Origin: Entomoplasma ellychniae
GTDB lineage: Bacteria; Bacillota_I; Bacilli_A; Mycoplasmatales; Mycoplasmataceae
Direction of reading: 5' to 3'
Length of the DNA: 64,000 nucleotides
Assembly (NCBI RefSeq): GCF_002930155.1
Contig: NZ_PHND01000001.1
Location: 248,001 to 312,000, forward strand
Shown: piece by piece, positions 33,051-44,790 of the stretch
Position numbering within the stretch: the first letter of the stretch is position 1
How the letters are laid out: every line of letters starts with the position of its first letter
Notes under the pieces: model-generated
Told to the model about the DNA's origin: nothing
Database searches by the model: none
What the model saw: the letters and a program-made list of their open reading frames with translations, nothing else
Translations under genes and position numbers: made by a program

Positions 33051-33159
33051 AATAAAAATTCTCCTTATATACAATTGTAATAATAAAATGTTTTTTATCA
33101 TTTTGTATACTTAGAGAATTATATTCATTCAAATCAAAATAACTTGTAGTTCATTTTTT

Positions 33160-34146
33160 TTAAATATCAAATAAATCTAAAAATATTTTGTCATAAATTC
33201 TTTCAAGTCAATATAAAGTGTGAACTGTTGTTTTATTGAATTTAGCTTTCATTCTATTTTCCAGTAAATCAATATAACTTTCTCATATTTCTTTATAACA
33301 TTCTAAAATCTCTTTATTTATTTCTATCATTCTAGATTGGTCAGGTCTTGTTAGATCATCTTTATTTACAAAAATAAATAATCCGTTTCTTGAAGAAAAG
33401 TTATTTTTATTAAACTTAAGATTTAAATAATTTTCTTCAAATTCAACATCTTCAAATAACGATTTGTTTGAAAAGTATTGGTCTTTAATTAATTTAACAT
33501 AATTTGACTCAACAGCTTTATCTTTTTCTGCAATTTTACCAAAAGCATTCAAAAATGAAGGTAGTAACATCATGTCTAACATAGCTCTTGATATAGCTCA
33601 AAATGTAAATATTCCTGGTCCGTTTCATTTATTACCTTTTCCATAGGCTAATAAAATCCCTTGTATTTGATAATTTATAATAACAGCCACTATAAAGTTT
33701 GCCCCAACAAAGAAAATTCAAAACCAAATAGGTGTAAATGAAATTTCCCTATAAGCTTGAAATTTATGTTTATCAACTTTACTTTTAAAATTGAAAACAA
33801 CTATTTTTTTATAAAATAAGTTTTTAGAAAATCAGTTCATATAAGTAAATTTTACTAATATTAATAATGATAATGAAATAATTATTCAAACTAATGTATT
33901 ATTGTCTAAAAACATATTAGTAATAAATAAAGTTATAACTGTAATTAATAAGAAAATATCAATTAAAAATAAAATGAATAACTTTAGCGATCAAACCAAT
34001 AATTTATTTGTAATTTTTTTATGTACAAATAAAAGATCTTTTGCCTTTTGTTTTTCACTAATATTGTTACTATTTATTTTTTTATTTAAATCTGATAATA
34101 ATTCTCTTGTTTCTTTTTTGGTTTTTGCACCATTCTTTTTACACAT
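33160..34146 (-). CDS. Hypothetical polytopic membrane protein
   Basis: 328-residue protein from ATG 34146 (AGAAAGGATTTGAAA upstream) to TAA 33162, with numerous TGA-coded Trp. After a basic N-terminal 55 residues come transmembrane segments at about 57-80, 86-103, 145-170 and 185-205. A soluble C-terminal region of about 110 residues follows (KDQYFSNKSLFEDVEFEENY region). No domain recognised. The IS3 remnant lies just beyond its stop codon, so the gene itself is not interrupted. Divergent from ribF. Confidence 0.75.
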
Positions 34147-34338
34147 TTTCAAATCCTTTCTAGAAAAAATTATATTAATAATTATAAACCAAAAAATAAT
34201 GAGTTTTATCTTTTAATTTCAATTCATAATTTTTATTAATATATATTGATTAAATACTATTTAAAATAAATATATATTTTGTATTTATTAACCTGATGAG
34301 TTAAAATTAAAATAATGTAAATAAAAGGGGGAATTAAA

Positions 34339-35166
34339 ATGAAAATAAATTATAATGACATGTTAATGATGCTTTGAAATTTAGATGAGAATGTTGCTGT
34401 ATTTAGTGATTTTTCAAAATGAGACCTTAATGAAGATAACTTAATTATTGAAGCAAAAAAAGAAGGTAAAAAAGTAATATTGATTAATAAAGAAAATAAT
34501 AATTTGCTGTACACTATCCCAACTAAAGGAATGGAAATTAAAGCTAGTAAAGCTAATGTTGATTTAGTAGTTTGATATGGTTTTAATGAGCAATTTGATT
34601 ATGAATTAATTAAAAATAATTTAAACATAAAAAAAGCTTTTGTTTTTGATAATAACATTGATTTAGAACATATTAAAAAAGCTTTTAGTTTTGAAATTTT
34701 TATTATGAAATATAATAATTCTTTAAATGAATTAACTAAAAAAAGTAAAATAGCTTTAAGAGAAGGTAAATTTAAAGATTATCAAAAAATAAATAATTTT
34801 AATTATTCATTTTCTGGATTTGTTTCACAAGGAAATCAATTAGGTAGAACTATAGGTTATCCAACAGCAAATATAATTGTTGACAATCATTTAATTTTAA
34901 AACCAGGAGTTTATGTAACAATAGTTAAATTGCCAAGTTTTGATGAACAATTACAAGGTATTAGTGTTTATTGAACTAATAAACAAGGTGTTTCAGTTTT
35001 TGAAACACATATCCTTAATTTCGAACAAGATATTTATGGGTGAGGAATTGAAATTGAAATGCTTTATTACATTAGAGAAAGCATTGAAGTAAAAGATTTT
35101 AATCACTTAAAAAAACTTTTAAACGAAGATAAAAAAATTGCAATAAATTATTTTAAAGGAGAATAA
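34339..35166 (+). CDS. ribF: Riboflavin kinase, RibF-like with degenerate N-terminal domain
   Basis: 275 residues. The C-terminal part (about 150-275) is a riboflavin kinase: GFVSQGNQLGRTIGYPTANI, PGVYVTIV, ETHILNFEQDIYGW and IRESIEVKDF match the family and its Mg/ATP site. Normal RibF carries an N-terminal FMN adenylyltransferase domain of about 180 residues with an HxGH-type motif. Here the N-terminal 140 residues are short and I find no such motif, so FMN synthesis is supported but FAD synthesis by this protein is doubtful. Start has AAGGGGG upstream. It is followed after 1 nt by nfo, so they are coupled. Confidence 0.88.
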
Positions 35167-35167
35167 A

Positions 35168-36052
35168 ATGAAAAAACCCATTTTAGGAAGCCATGTAGGA
35201 ATGAGTAAAAGCAACAAGCATGGTGAATATTTGATTGGTAGTTTTAATGAATCATTATCATATGGGGCTAATACTTTTATGATATTTTCAGGACCTCCGC
35301 AAAATACAATGAGAACTGATTTAGATAAATTACATATTAAAGAAATGAAAGAATTAATGAGAAATAATAATTTAGATATGAAAAATTTAATTGTTCATGC
35401 ACCATATTTAATTAATATATCTAATCCAGTTAATCAAAACACTTGAGATTTTGGAGTTGATTTTTTAACTAAAGAAATTTTAAGATGTGAAGGTATGGGG
35501 ATCAATATTTTAGTATTACACCCAGGAGCTAGATTAAAAGGTGATTATCAAAAAGCACTTGATGCTTTAGTTAAAGGATTAGATGCTGTAGCAGCGAATC
35601 AAAAAAACACTATTATAGCTTTAGAAACAATGAGTGGTAAAGGTAGTGAAGTTGGTATTAACTTAAAAGACTTTGCATATGTTTTATCCAAAGTAAAAGA
35701 ACCTGATAAAGTTGCTGTTTGTTTAGACACTTGTCATATGCATGATGCTGGATATAATCTTAGTGATTGAGATGCAGTTAAACAAGAAATCAAACAAACT
35801 GTTGGTAAAGAAAAAATTAGGTGCTTTCATTTAAATGATTCTCAAAATCCAATAAGTGCGCACAAAGACCGTCATGAAAACATTGGCTATGGGCATATTG
35901 GTTTTGATACTTTACTAAAAATTTTATGAGATAAAGAATACATTGATGTTCCTAAAGTATTAGAAACTCCATACCACAATGATAAACCGCCATATAAAGA
36001 AGAGATATATAACTTATTGAACAAACAACATATATTAAAAATAAAAGATTAA
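35168..36052 (+). CDS. nfo: Endonuclease IV (AP endonuclease)
   Basis: 294-residue TIM-barrel, trinuclear zinc enzyme of base-excision repair that cuts DNA 5' to abasic sites. Conserved metal-ligand motifs are visible: GSHVGMS at the N terminus, IVHAPYLIN, VLHPGARL, ALETMSGKG, CLDTCHMHDAGY, CFHLNDSQNP, DRHENIGYG and VLETPY. The start lies 1 nt after ribF, behind AAAGGAG within its end. Full family length. Secure. Confidence 0.97.
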
Positions 36053-36083
36053 ATTATATATAATATAAAAGAACAGGAGTAAG

Positions 36084-36494
36084 ATGAGTGAATTTAAAAT
36101 TAATTTAACAGATCGTAGACGAATACTAGTTCAACTATTTTATCGTTATGCATTAACTAATAGTGACATTAGTGTGATTAAACAAGATTTATTGGATGAA
36201 ACACAAGAAAAATTAGATATTCTGACTTTTGAAATAGCTAACAAAGTAGCTGATCAAATATTTGAAATTATTGATGTTATCGTCCCAGTTTTAAGTATTA
36301 AATGACAATGAGAAAGAATCCCTGCTTATGTTCAATCTGCTTTAATTATTGGAACATATGAAATTAAAAATACAGATACCCCAAAACCAGTAACAATTAA
36401 TGAAATTTTAAAATTAATTAAATTTGCTATGCCTGATTATGAATACAAATATGTAAATGCAGTTTTAGATAAAATGTATAAACCCAATGGATAA
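36084..36494 (+). CDS. nusB: Transcription antitermination factor NusB-like
   Basis: 136-residue all-helical protein with LTDRRRILVQLFYRYALTN at its N terminus and KWQWERIPAYVQSALIIGTYEI plus a C-terminal VNAVLDKMYK, the NusB helix pattern. NusB joins NusA, NusE and NusG in rRNA antitermination and small-subunit maturation. AGGAG precedes the ATG and a TATAAT-like stretch lies at about 36056-36066. The 3' end overlaps xseA by 8 nt, an arrangement common in Firmicutes. Confidence 0.85.
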
Positions 36495-37698
36495 ACATAT
36501 TTTTTCGATTGGTGAAATTAGCAAAAATTTAAAAGAAGTAATAGAAGCAAACACTTATTTTAAAAATATTTATGTTAAAGGTGAAATTTCTAATTTGGTT
36601 TTTAATAAAAGCGGACATATATACTTATCTTTAAAAGACGAGCAGTCAAGTTTAACTGCAATGATATGAAAAAGCAATGCAAACAAGTTTGTTAGTTTGA
36701 ATTTAAATGAGGGAATGGAAATTATTGCTTATGGACGCATAACTTTTTATATCCCCAATGCTAAAGTTAGTTTTGAAATTACTGATATTAGTGTTGAAGG
36801 TGTTGGTGATTTACAATTATTATTTGACAAACGTTTACAAGAAATTAAAGCATTAGGGTGAACTGATTTATCAAGAAAAAAACCAATTCCAAGATTTGTA
36901 CAAAATATTGGGATTATTACAGCTGATACTGGAGCTGCAATTAAAGATTTGATAACAACCATTAAAAGAAGAATGCCTTTAATAAACATTTATTTATTCC
37001 CATCAATGGTACAAGGTGAATTTGCTAAAATAGATATTGCTAAAAAAATTAAACAAGCTAATATGTTTAAAGTTAAACTAGATATATTAATTGTTGGACG
37101 TGGGGGTGGAAGTTATGAAGATTTATGATGCTTTAATGAAATGGAAGTCTTAAAATCTGTAATTGATTCAACAATACCCATAATTTCAGCTGTTGGTCAT
37201 GAACCAGATATCACTTTAATCGATTATGTATCAGATTTAAGAGCTCCAACTCCAACTAGTGCTGGTGAATTAGCAACTCCTAATCAAAAAGAGTTACTAA
37301 AAGAGTTATCATATATTTATCATAACCAAAAACAATTAATAATATCTCATTTAAATAATGATAAAAATACTTTAAACATTCTTATTAAAAACAATTATTC
37401 AATTATTAAAAATGAAATTAACAAAGAACAAAAAGAATTAAATTATTTTTATCAAAATACTAAAAATTTAATTAAAAACATTTTAGATAAAAATAAAATA
37501 TTACTTGAAAATATAAAAACTAAAACACAGTTGCTAAATCCAAAAAAACCTTTAGAAAAAGGTTATGGTTTATTAATTTATGATAATCAAACTATTAATA
37601 CAGTAAATAAGCTAAAAGAAAATGACATAATTAAAATTATTTTAAATGATGGAGAAATTTCAACTCAAGTGAAAGAGGTAATTAAAAATGGAAAATAA
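36487..37698 (+). CDS. xseA: Exodeoxyribonuclease VII large subunit
   Basis: 403 residues. An N-terminal OB-fold ([20 protein letters not shown]) is followed by the catalytic domain with [34 protein letters not shown] and the [25 protein letters not shown] region with its conserved D/R residues. A C-terminal coiled coil binds the small subunits. ExoVII degrades single-stranded DNA from both ends in mismatch and recombinational repair. Start overlaps nusB, end overlaps xseB by 11 nt, so the subunits are coupled. Confidence 0.96.
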
Positions 37699-37894
37699 GA
37701 CATATGATAAATTAATAGAAGAATTAAAACAAAGCACTCTAAAATTGTCGTCTAATGAAATTACAATGCAAGAAGCTATGAAAATTTTTGAAGATAATAT
37801 TGCAAAGATCAATCAAGCTAAAGAAATGTTAACTGCTTATGAAGGCAGTGTCAATAAAGTATTAGAAGATAATCAAATAAAAGACTTTGAATAA
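37688..37894 (+). CDS. xseB: Exodeoxyribonuclease VII small subunit
   Basis: 68-residue helical protein ([20 protein letters not shown], then [20 protein letters not shown]), typical of XseB, several copies of which coat the coiled coil of XseA. AGAGGTAATTAAAA lies upstream of the ATG, inside the end of xseA. dinB follows after 9 nt. Confidence 0.92.
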   Translation: MENKTYDKLIEELKQSTLKLSSNEITMQEAMKIFEDNIAKINQAKEMLTAYEGSVNKVLEDNQIKDFE

Positions 37895-37903
37895 TTAAAA
37901 AAT

Positions 37904-39007
37904 ATGAAAAAAGAACAAATCATTTTGCATTTAGACATGGATGCTTTTTTTGCTAGTTGTGAACAAGCAAATAATCCTAGTTTAAAAAATAAACCTATTA
38001 TAGTAAGCCGTTATGATGAAAAATCAATTGTAGTAGCTGCATCTTATGAGTGTCGAAAATATGGTGTAAAAGCTGGAATGCCAATTTTTAAAGTTAAACA
38101 ACTTTTAAAAAACGTTGAATTTCACATTGTAAGTAGTGGTTATGATCTGTATGAAAAATACAGTAAACAAATATTTGATATTATAAAATCTCAATTTACT
38201 CATAAAGTAGAAATATACGGATTAGATGAATGTTTTATTGATGTTTCTGATATTTGAAGTTTTTATGGAAGTGTTAAAAACTTGTGTTTAGCTATTCAAG
38301 CTGCAATCTATCAGACAACAACTTTGACTTGCTCAATTGGTGCTAGTTTTAATAAAATGTTTGCTAAAATGGCAAGTGATATGCAAAAACCTAATGGTAT
38401 TCAAATCATTACTAAGCAAAATTTCAAAAGTTTGATTTGAAGCATGGACATTTCAAATGTTATTGGAATCGGACATAGTGCACAAAAACAAATTGAAGCT
38501 TTAAAAATAAGTAAAGTTTTTGAATTTGTTGAAATTGATGAAAATTTAGTTGCTAAACTTTTTGGTAAAGTTGGGTTTAAAATTCAAAAAGCTTTAAAAG
38601 GTGAAGATTACTCATTTGTTGATTATTTATCACATGATATTAAATCTATCTCAAAAGAAAAAACTTTAACTGCAAACAATAAATTGCTAGTTGGAGATGA
38701 GGAAATAAAAGAACTTTTATTTCAACTAACTAAAAATGTTGTTTTCAAATTAAAAGAAAATAACTTAAAAGCTAAAACTATTCAATTATCAATTAAATTT
38801 TTTGAAGATAATAAAAAATCTAAATCAAGAAAAACTTACTCTTTAACATTAAACAAACACACAAATGATTTAGAAATAATTTTTGCAAATTTAATAAGTA
38901 AATTATATGAAATCGAAAAAGAAAATTATGTATCTTTAATTGGCTGCGGTGTAAGTCAATTAAAAGAGATAAACAAGATTGTTATTCAATCAGAGTTGGA
39001 GTTATAA
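37904..39007 (+). CDS. dinB: DNA polymerase IV, Y-family
   Basis: 367-residue translesion polymerase. Catalytic residues: LHLDMDAFFASCEQ at the N terminus (first Asp), and VEIYGLDECFIDVSD (Asp-Glu pair; most family members have SIDEAYLD, so the neighbouring positions differ). The HhH region NVIGIGHSAQKQIEALKI and the little-finger domain follow. One HhH-region Trp is TGA. It ends the nusB-xseA-xseB-dinB repair cluster and is 28 nt from the following secreted hydrolase gene. No LexA-type operator was identified. Confidence 0.94.
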
Positions 39008-39035
39008 TAAAATAAAATGATTAGGAGAAAATAAT

Positions 39036-40310
39036 ATGAAAAAAATCTTTTTTTTAATATCAAGTTTATTTACAATTATTCCTTTTAAAATAAACTCTGT
39101 TGCGAAGAAATTAGATAAAGAAAAAAATAAAGTAGATAATGTTTTGGAATTAGGTAAAGATATCGATAAATCTAATGCTAAAGATTCAAGTGGTAAATAC
39201 AAACATAACATTTCTAACTTTTTTGTAATTGGTGATAGTTTAAGCGATGTAAATGGTTTAACAACTTTTGTAGAACAAAGGATTAAAGCTTTAAAATTAA
39301 ATGCTGAATTGATTATTAAAGGTGATGCATATGGTTTTTATAAAGATGAAAAGTTTTTCAACTGTTTTTCTAATGGACCAACAGCTGCTTTTTTATTAGC
39401 AGAAAAATTAGGTATAAAATGTTTAAAACCTTCTAATATTTATTCAGAGGGAGTAAATGGTTTTGGCAATAGTTATGCTGTTGCTGGAGCTACTGCTGGT
39501 AAATTAAACACTAATTCAGGAACTTTTTTAAATGATGTTAGAATTGATATTCAAGCTCGTGCTTTAATTCAACAACATAAAATCAATAAAAATGATTTGG
39601 TGTTTTTTGAAATTGGAGGTAATGATTTGGCTTATATTGTTAAGTTAATTCAAATTGGGGAAGATTATACTTCTTATTTAGAAGATGCAACTGAACGTAT
39701 AAAAATAGCGCTTTTTAGTTTATTAAACAATGGTATTAAAAATATTTTATTTATGACACCACCACCAATTGAATTTCCACCTATATTTCAAGATATTATG
39801 AGTAAAAAAGAATACATTTTAATTAAAGAAGTCATTCTTTTAGCAACTGATCAATTTTATAAAAATATAATTGAAGTGTTAGAATTAACCAATGAACACT
39901 ATAAAAATTGTGTTCATTTATTTGATCTTTATAAAAATACTGATTTTTTAAAAAATAAATTTTATAAAACTTTTTGATTTAAAAAGAAAAAACTAGCTTT
40001 AGAAATGATAAACACAAGTGCTACTAATTGAGAAGAAGTTGAAGTAGAATTAACTATTGGTGAACAAACAAGATCAATAAATGGAGTAAGAGACTTAATT
40101 TCATTACTACCAGAATTAATTTTTGCTTCAAAAAAAGCAAATAATAAAATCTTAATTCAAATTAACTCAGCAAAATTTAATGATCCTATTAATTTTGATT
40201 GTTATTTTTTTGTAGACAAATTGCACCCAAATAAAAATGTTCACTATATTGTTTTTAAAATACTTTATAAAAAAGTTAAAAAAATTATGAAGCACTCAAA
40301 AAATAAATAA
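39036..40310 (+). CDS. Secreted SGNH/GDSL-family hydrolase
   Basis: 424-residue esterase/lipase-like protein. The N-terminal hydrophobic segment (MKKIFFLISSLFTIIPFKI) has no lipobox Cys, so the protein is secreted or stays anchored by its signal. Catalytic blocks are present: block I VIGDSLSD, block II Gly in SYAVAGATAG, block III GGNDLA and block V DKLHPN. The enzyme likely cleaves host or membrane lipids outside the cell. It is a paralogue of the lipoprotein at 41271, sharing IDKS(N/Q)AKDSSG and the following stretch. AGGAG precedes the start. Its C terminus is rich in Lys. Confidence 0.9.
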
Positions 40311-40377
40311 CTTTCAAATTTATGATAAAATTATATGAAAGTGCTAATTTTAATAAATGCATTGAGGAGAAAATTAT

Positions 40378-41268
40378 ATGAAAAAATGAATGCTGATAAT
40401 CTGTATTTTTATTGCAATCTTTTACTTTATTGCTTCACTTGGGTTACTAATTCCTGGAATGGGGTTAGAATCTAAGATGTTTATTGATTCAGTAAGAAAA
40501 CAGTTAAAAATAATGACACCTAAAAATAAGTATGTTTTGAATCCAAAAAGTGCATTATATGAACCAATTATGTTAACTGTAGTTAAAAATTCATATATAG
40601 CTGATGCTATATCAACTATAAACCATGATGATGACAATGAGTATAATGAGTTAAATACTCAATACAGACAGTTTTCAAATGAATGATTTCACAAAAAATG
40701 AGATAAAATAATAGCTGAAAAAACTCCTATTGATTTTTATGACATTGGTAATGACATAATCGAATTTGATATGGCAATTGCACAAAAATACCAATCATAT
40801 GGATATGTGAATACAGGTATTCAATGAGTTTTTCATAAAGATGGAATAAGTGATATATTTTCGAATAAATTAAAACAAAAATCAAAAAGACAACAGCAAC
40901 TTATTGAACAAGAAGAATATGATGCAAGAATTGAATCTACAAAACCAGGTTTAACAGGGATAACAGTTAGTTATTCACCAGGAACGCTTTTAAAAAATAA
41001 TAAAGCTTGATTTGTAAATCAGCAAATTGATTCTTTAAAGTATGCATTAAGTATTAAAGGCTTGGAAAATCCATTTATTGATACTAAATTAAAAGCTAGT
41101 GATCTGCCAGAACACATAACACCAGACGTGCTTTATTCTCCTAATTTTATTAGAGGTCAAATTATTACTCAAATTGCTTTTATAATGCTATGTAGCTCAG
41201 TTTTTATTACACCAACAGTAGTTATTTTTTCAACTACCAAATTAATAAAAAATAAAAGGAGAAAATAG
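40378..41268 (+). CDS. Surface-exposed protein with N- and C-terminal membrane spans
   Basis: 296-residue protein from ATG 40378 (GAGGAG upstream), with TGA-coded Trp at residue 4. Transmembrane segments lie at about 4-25 and 262-285, leaving about 235 extracellular or cytoplasmic residues rich in charged helix. Followed by a Lys/Arg tail (KLIKNKRRK). It sits between the two SGNH hydrolase paralogues and stops 2 nt before the second, so it probably belongs with them in one operon. I recognise no family. Confidence 0.78.
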
Positions 41269-41270
41269 AT

Positions 41271-42566
41271 ATGAAAAAAATGTTATCTATATTAACTGTG
41301 CTTAGTGTTTCAACACCATTGGCTATTCAAGCAGTTTCTTGTTCAAATGAATTAGATTTAAATAACCCTTATTTAGTTGGAAAAAATATTGACAAATCTC
41401 AAGCAAAAGATTCAAGCGGAGAATATCAATTTGGAGTTTCTAATTTTTATGTTATTGGAGATAGTTTAAGTGATCAAGATGGTTTATCAGAACTTATTAA
41501 CAATAAATTAAGTACAAGTATATTAAAAATTAATTTGCAATTAGGCGGAGATGGTTATGGATATGATGAAAATGGTGTTCATCATTCTAACTTTTCAAAT
41601 GGTCCAACTGCTTCAGTTCAAGTTTCTAAAGCATTAGGTTTAGAAACTTTTAATGCAAGTAATCAATTTGTTGGAATAAAAGAAGAATATGGAAAAAATT
41701 ATTCTGTTGGTGGTGCTACTGCTGGTCAAGTTAGTGGGATATCTAGTATATTGTTGAATGATGTAACAGTTGATAAACAAACAAAAACATTAATAAGTCA
41801 ACAAATAATCCATGAAAAAGATATTGTATTTTTTGAAATTGGTGGAAATGACTTAATGTCAATGATAGATTTAAGAAATAGTCCATCAGATCAATTAAAA
41901 TTTATGAATGATAGCTTAAAAAGATTAAGAATAGCTTTATTAAATCTTTTAAACAATGATGTTAAAAATATTATTTTTATGACACCACCAATTATGTCTT
42001 TTGCTCCCAGGTATGCAAATAAAACAGGCGACGAGTTAAAAGCAATAACAAGTGTTTGTAGTGAATATTATGAGAACGTCTTAAAGTTATTAAACGAAAT
42101 TAATCCTTATTATAATGATTCAATACATCTTTATGACTTATATAAATATACATTAGGTGAAAAAGGAGAAACTAATTTAGAAAAAAGATGGTTAGACACT
42201 TTTTCAGACAGTTCTCTTAAAGAAAAAGCTAAATCAAATTTAAGAGTAGCTTATACTGATGAAAGCAAAATGGATTTTGAAGTTAAATTAAATGACAAAC
42301 CAATTGAAATCTCTGAAATTATAGAAGAATTAAAAACAAAGCCATTCGATGAAGTTGTAAATACAATTATTGAATTTTTAAAAAATAACTTACAAGCTGA
42401 AAATATTCTTGATGTCAAAATTAAAACTATTAAAGCCCAAGAACATGCTGATTTGAATTCTTTCTTTTTTACAGATTTCGTTCACCCTACAAAAGGCGTA
42501 CATGAGTTAGTTTCAAAAGATATCTTGAACATAATAGAGGAGATAAGTAAAACATGAAAAAATTAA
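41271..42566 (+). CDS. SGNH/GDSL-family lipoprotein lipase-like
   Basis: 431-residue lipoprotein. The signal peptide ends in the lipobox AVSC (Cys at about 24), so it is lipid-anchored on the cell surface. SGNH blocks: VIGDSLSD (block I), NYSVGGATAG (block II), GGNDL (block III) and DFVHPT (block V). Under code 4 the TGA at 42555 is Trp and the true stop is TAA 42564-42566, so it overlaps the next gene by 13 nt. Compared with its paralogue at 39036 it has a longer insert before block V (about residues 290-390). Likely degrades lipids to supply fatty acids, which mollicutes cannot make. Confidence 0.92.
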
Positions 42567-44440
42567 TACTAAGTTTATCAGTTATAACTATTTCAGCTTC
42601 TAGTGTTACTAGTGCTTTATCTTTTACTAAATTATCTGATGAAAATGCTAATACAATAAATGAAATGAGTTTACTAGCTGAGCAATATGCAAAAATCTAT
42701 TATTTAAATCAGGAAAAAAATTATAATGTAAATTATGTTTACAATAATAATGTTAAAGATTTTTATATTTCTGACATTTCTCAAGTATATAACTCTTCAT
42801 TACCAAATTTAAAAGATTGAACTAGATTTTCATCCGTGTCTAATAAATATTTAGATGCAAAAGATGATCAATGAAAAGGAGCCAAAAATCTAACTACAGG
42901 GTTAACTCCAAAAATAAATTTTGATTTATCTGGTTTTAATAGCATTATTCAAAATTTGGGTTCGTTTATTCAAGATGATAATTTTATGGGTTTAATGCTT
43001 TTTTTATTACAAGAAGGTTTATCACTTAAACATGAAATTATTACAAACTTGGACTTTTTACAATATGGAAAGGTAATTTTATCAGATGAAAATCTTGATG
43101 CTTTAGCTAGCGCTTTTGATATGAGTAAGTATCAAGATATGACTTTAAAAGAAAGTTTAAATGAAAGTATTATTAGTTTTGCTAAAGGATTAAATACTAT
43201 AACTGGTGGTGCAGAGTCAAACAACAACAATATAGAAATGTCTTTAAAAAGTATTGAAAATTCTATAATTAAAATCAAATCAAATAAAATAGATAGTTTT
43301 AATCTAATTACTAATTTTTCAGCCATTTGTGATATTTTAAATTTTATGCATGTTTCAGCATTTTATTTAAATTCATTTATTACACAAGAAATAAGTAAAG
43401 AAACTAACGTTTTGCTCGAATGAAATGATTTAGAAGAATTTAGAAATAAAAAAGTTAAAGAATTTGATAATAAATTTGATATTAAGAACCTATTGAAATA
43501 TTTAGATAAAGCTATTAATGTTGAAGATAAAGAAGGCATTAAAATTAGAAATTTATTAAATGTCATTTTTTGAGAAAATAACGATTTTAAAACTATTGGG
43601 TCAATTTTCCAAATTCCAAACTTTTTTAAATCATTAACAGAAAATGATTACACTAATTCTTGAGGAATAAGCGGAGTTTTTAAAGCTATTGGAAATGCGG
43701 TAAGTGATGATAAAATTGCTATTGGAAATATGCTAGTTACATCAATTGCTTTAGTTTCATCTGACGCTAAAATAGTAAGTGGGGATTTAGTAAACTCAAT
43801 AATTGACTTAGCGGGACCATTATTGGGAAACTTTATTAAAGATGAAAAGATGAAAAATTTAATAACTGCTCTACTTAATTCAAATTTTTTAGAAACTCCA
43901 TGGGAAGTTTTATGGTCAGGTAATGTTTTAAAAGAAATATTACAAGTTGATAATTTATATATGTTAACTCAACAAATAAAAGAAAAGCTATCTCCAATCA
44001 TTACACCACTAGATATTGATAATGAAAGTGTTGTTTTTTCAATAGATTGAGATAGTCTTTCAAAAATAATTTTGGAATTAAAAGGTGTTATGTCTATTTT
44101 AGAAAATGACCCGAAAATGATTTCACAAAAATTAGGAGGTAAGATTCCGATTGCTGAAGATTCATTCATTTATTATTTACGAAATCTAGAAAAGGATTTA
44201 CATGTTGGGTCAAATTTAGTTCCTTTAATCACAAAGTATTTAGATGATAAAAATCAGATTCAAAAAGAATTAGACAAAAACATTAAAAATGATTTTGAGA
44301 ATTTGAAACTAAAAACTAAAGTTGATATCAATAATAATCAAACTTTAGTTTCAATTGATACTAAAAAAATTGATGTGTCTTTTGAAAAAAAAGATAAGTC
44401 AAAAAAATACATAATTAATAAAATAAGTTATGTTAATTAA
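42554..44440 (+). CDS. Large secreted protein, MOLPALP-like
   Basis: 628-residue protein with a signal sequence (MKKLILSLSVITISASSVTS) lacking a lipobox Cys. The rest is helical with regularly spaced short hydrophobic segments and no catalytic motif. Its size, signal, and position next to lipase-like lipoproteins recall the MOLPALP family of paralogous mollicute lipoproteins, which I name from memory and with limited certainty. Its ATG lies inside the end of the SGNH lipoprotein gene, preceded by GAGGAGATAAG, so translation is coupled. Several TGA Trp codons interrupt it in the standard code. Confidence 0.75.
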
Positions 44441-44636
44441 AAGAGTCTTTAATATTTAAACAAGTAAAAAATAAAAGACTACATCTTATTAAACAACACT
44501 GGCAAAAGCTGATGTTATTTAATAAATTCTAAAGTTCTAAATTATTTTATTATTCTACCAATTTTTAATTATTTTCTAATGTTTATTCTATTTAAATATT
44601 TTTAAATGCTTTGTTTTTTATTAAATACTTAGACAT

Positions 44637-44673
44637 AAAAAAATCTACATTTGTTAAAAGTGTAGATTTTTTT
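44637..44673. terminator. Bidirectional intrinsic terminator
   Basis: AAAAAATCTACA and TGTAGATTTTTT form a 12-bp stem with an 11-nt loop. A and T tracts on both sides allow it to end both the plus-strand surface-protein operon and the minus-strand p37 operon. Confidence 0.88.
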
Positions 44674-44790
44674 AAAGTTTAAATATAGATTTCTCTTTTT
44701 AATAATTAATGTTTGAGATCTTCATTTTGGTATTTTGTTTTATATATTTTATAGAACTTTTAAATTGTTTTTTCATAGTATTATCTGTTG

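Larger units (their letters stand above)
31838..33112 (-). mobile_element. Decayed IS3-family insertion sequence
   Basis: A 1,275-bp unit bounded by perfect 14-bp inverted repeats, AAGTATACAAAATG at 31838-31851 and CATTTTGTATACTT at 33099-33112. Inside are minus-strand remains of an orfA (33050 downward) and an orfB with a DDE integrase core, both frameshifted. Size and two-orf layout are those of the IS3 family (IS150-like group). No target-site duplication is obvious next to the repeats. The element lies 47 bp beyond the 3' end of the minus-strand gene at 33160. Confidence 0.82.

Noticed and set aside
31838-33112. Active insertion sequence
   Set aside because: The inverted repeats are perfect, but both transposase frames carry several frameshifts and stops, so it cannot move by itself.
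38500-39007. SOS (LexA/DinR) box near dinB
   Set aside because: No GAAC-N4-GTTC-like site was found upstream of the cluster.
41062-41268. Separate small gene beginning at 41062
   Set aside because: It is the C-terminal part of the gene starting at 40378, separated only by TGA codons read as Trp.
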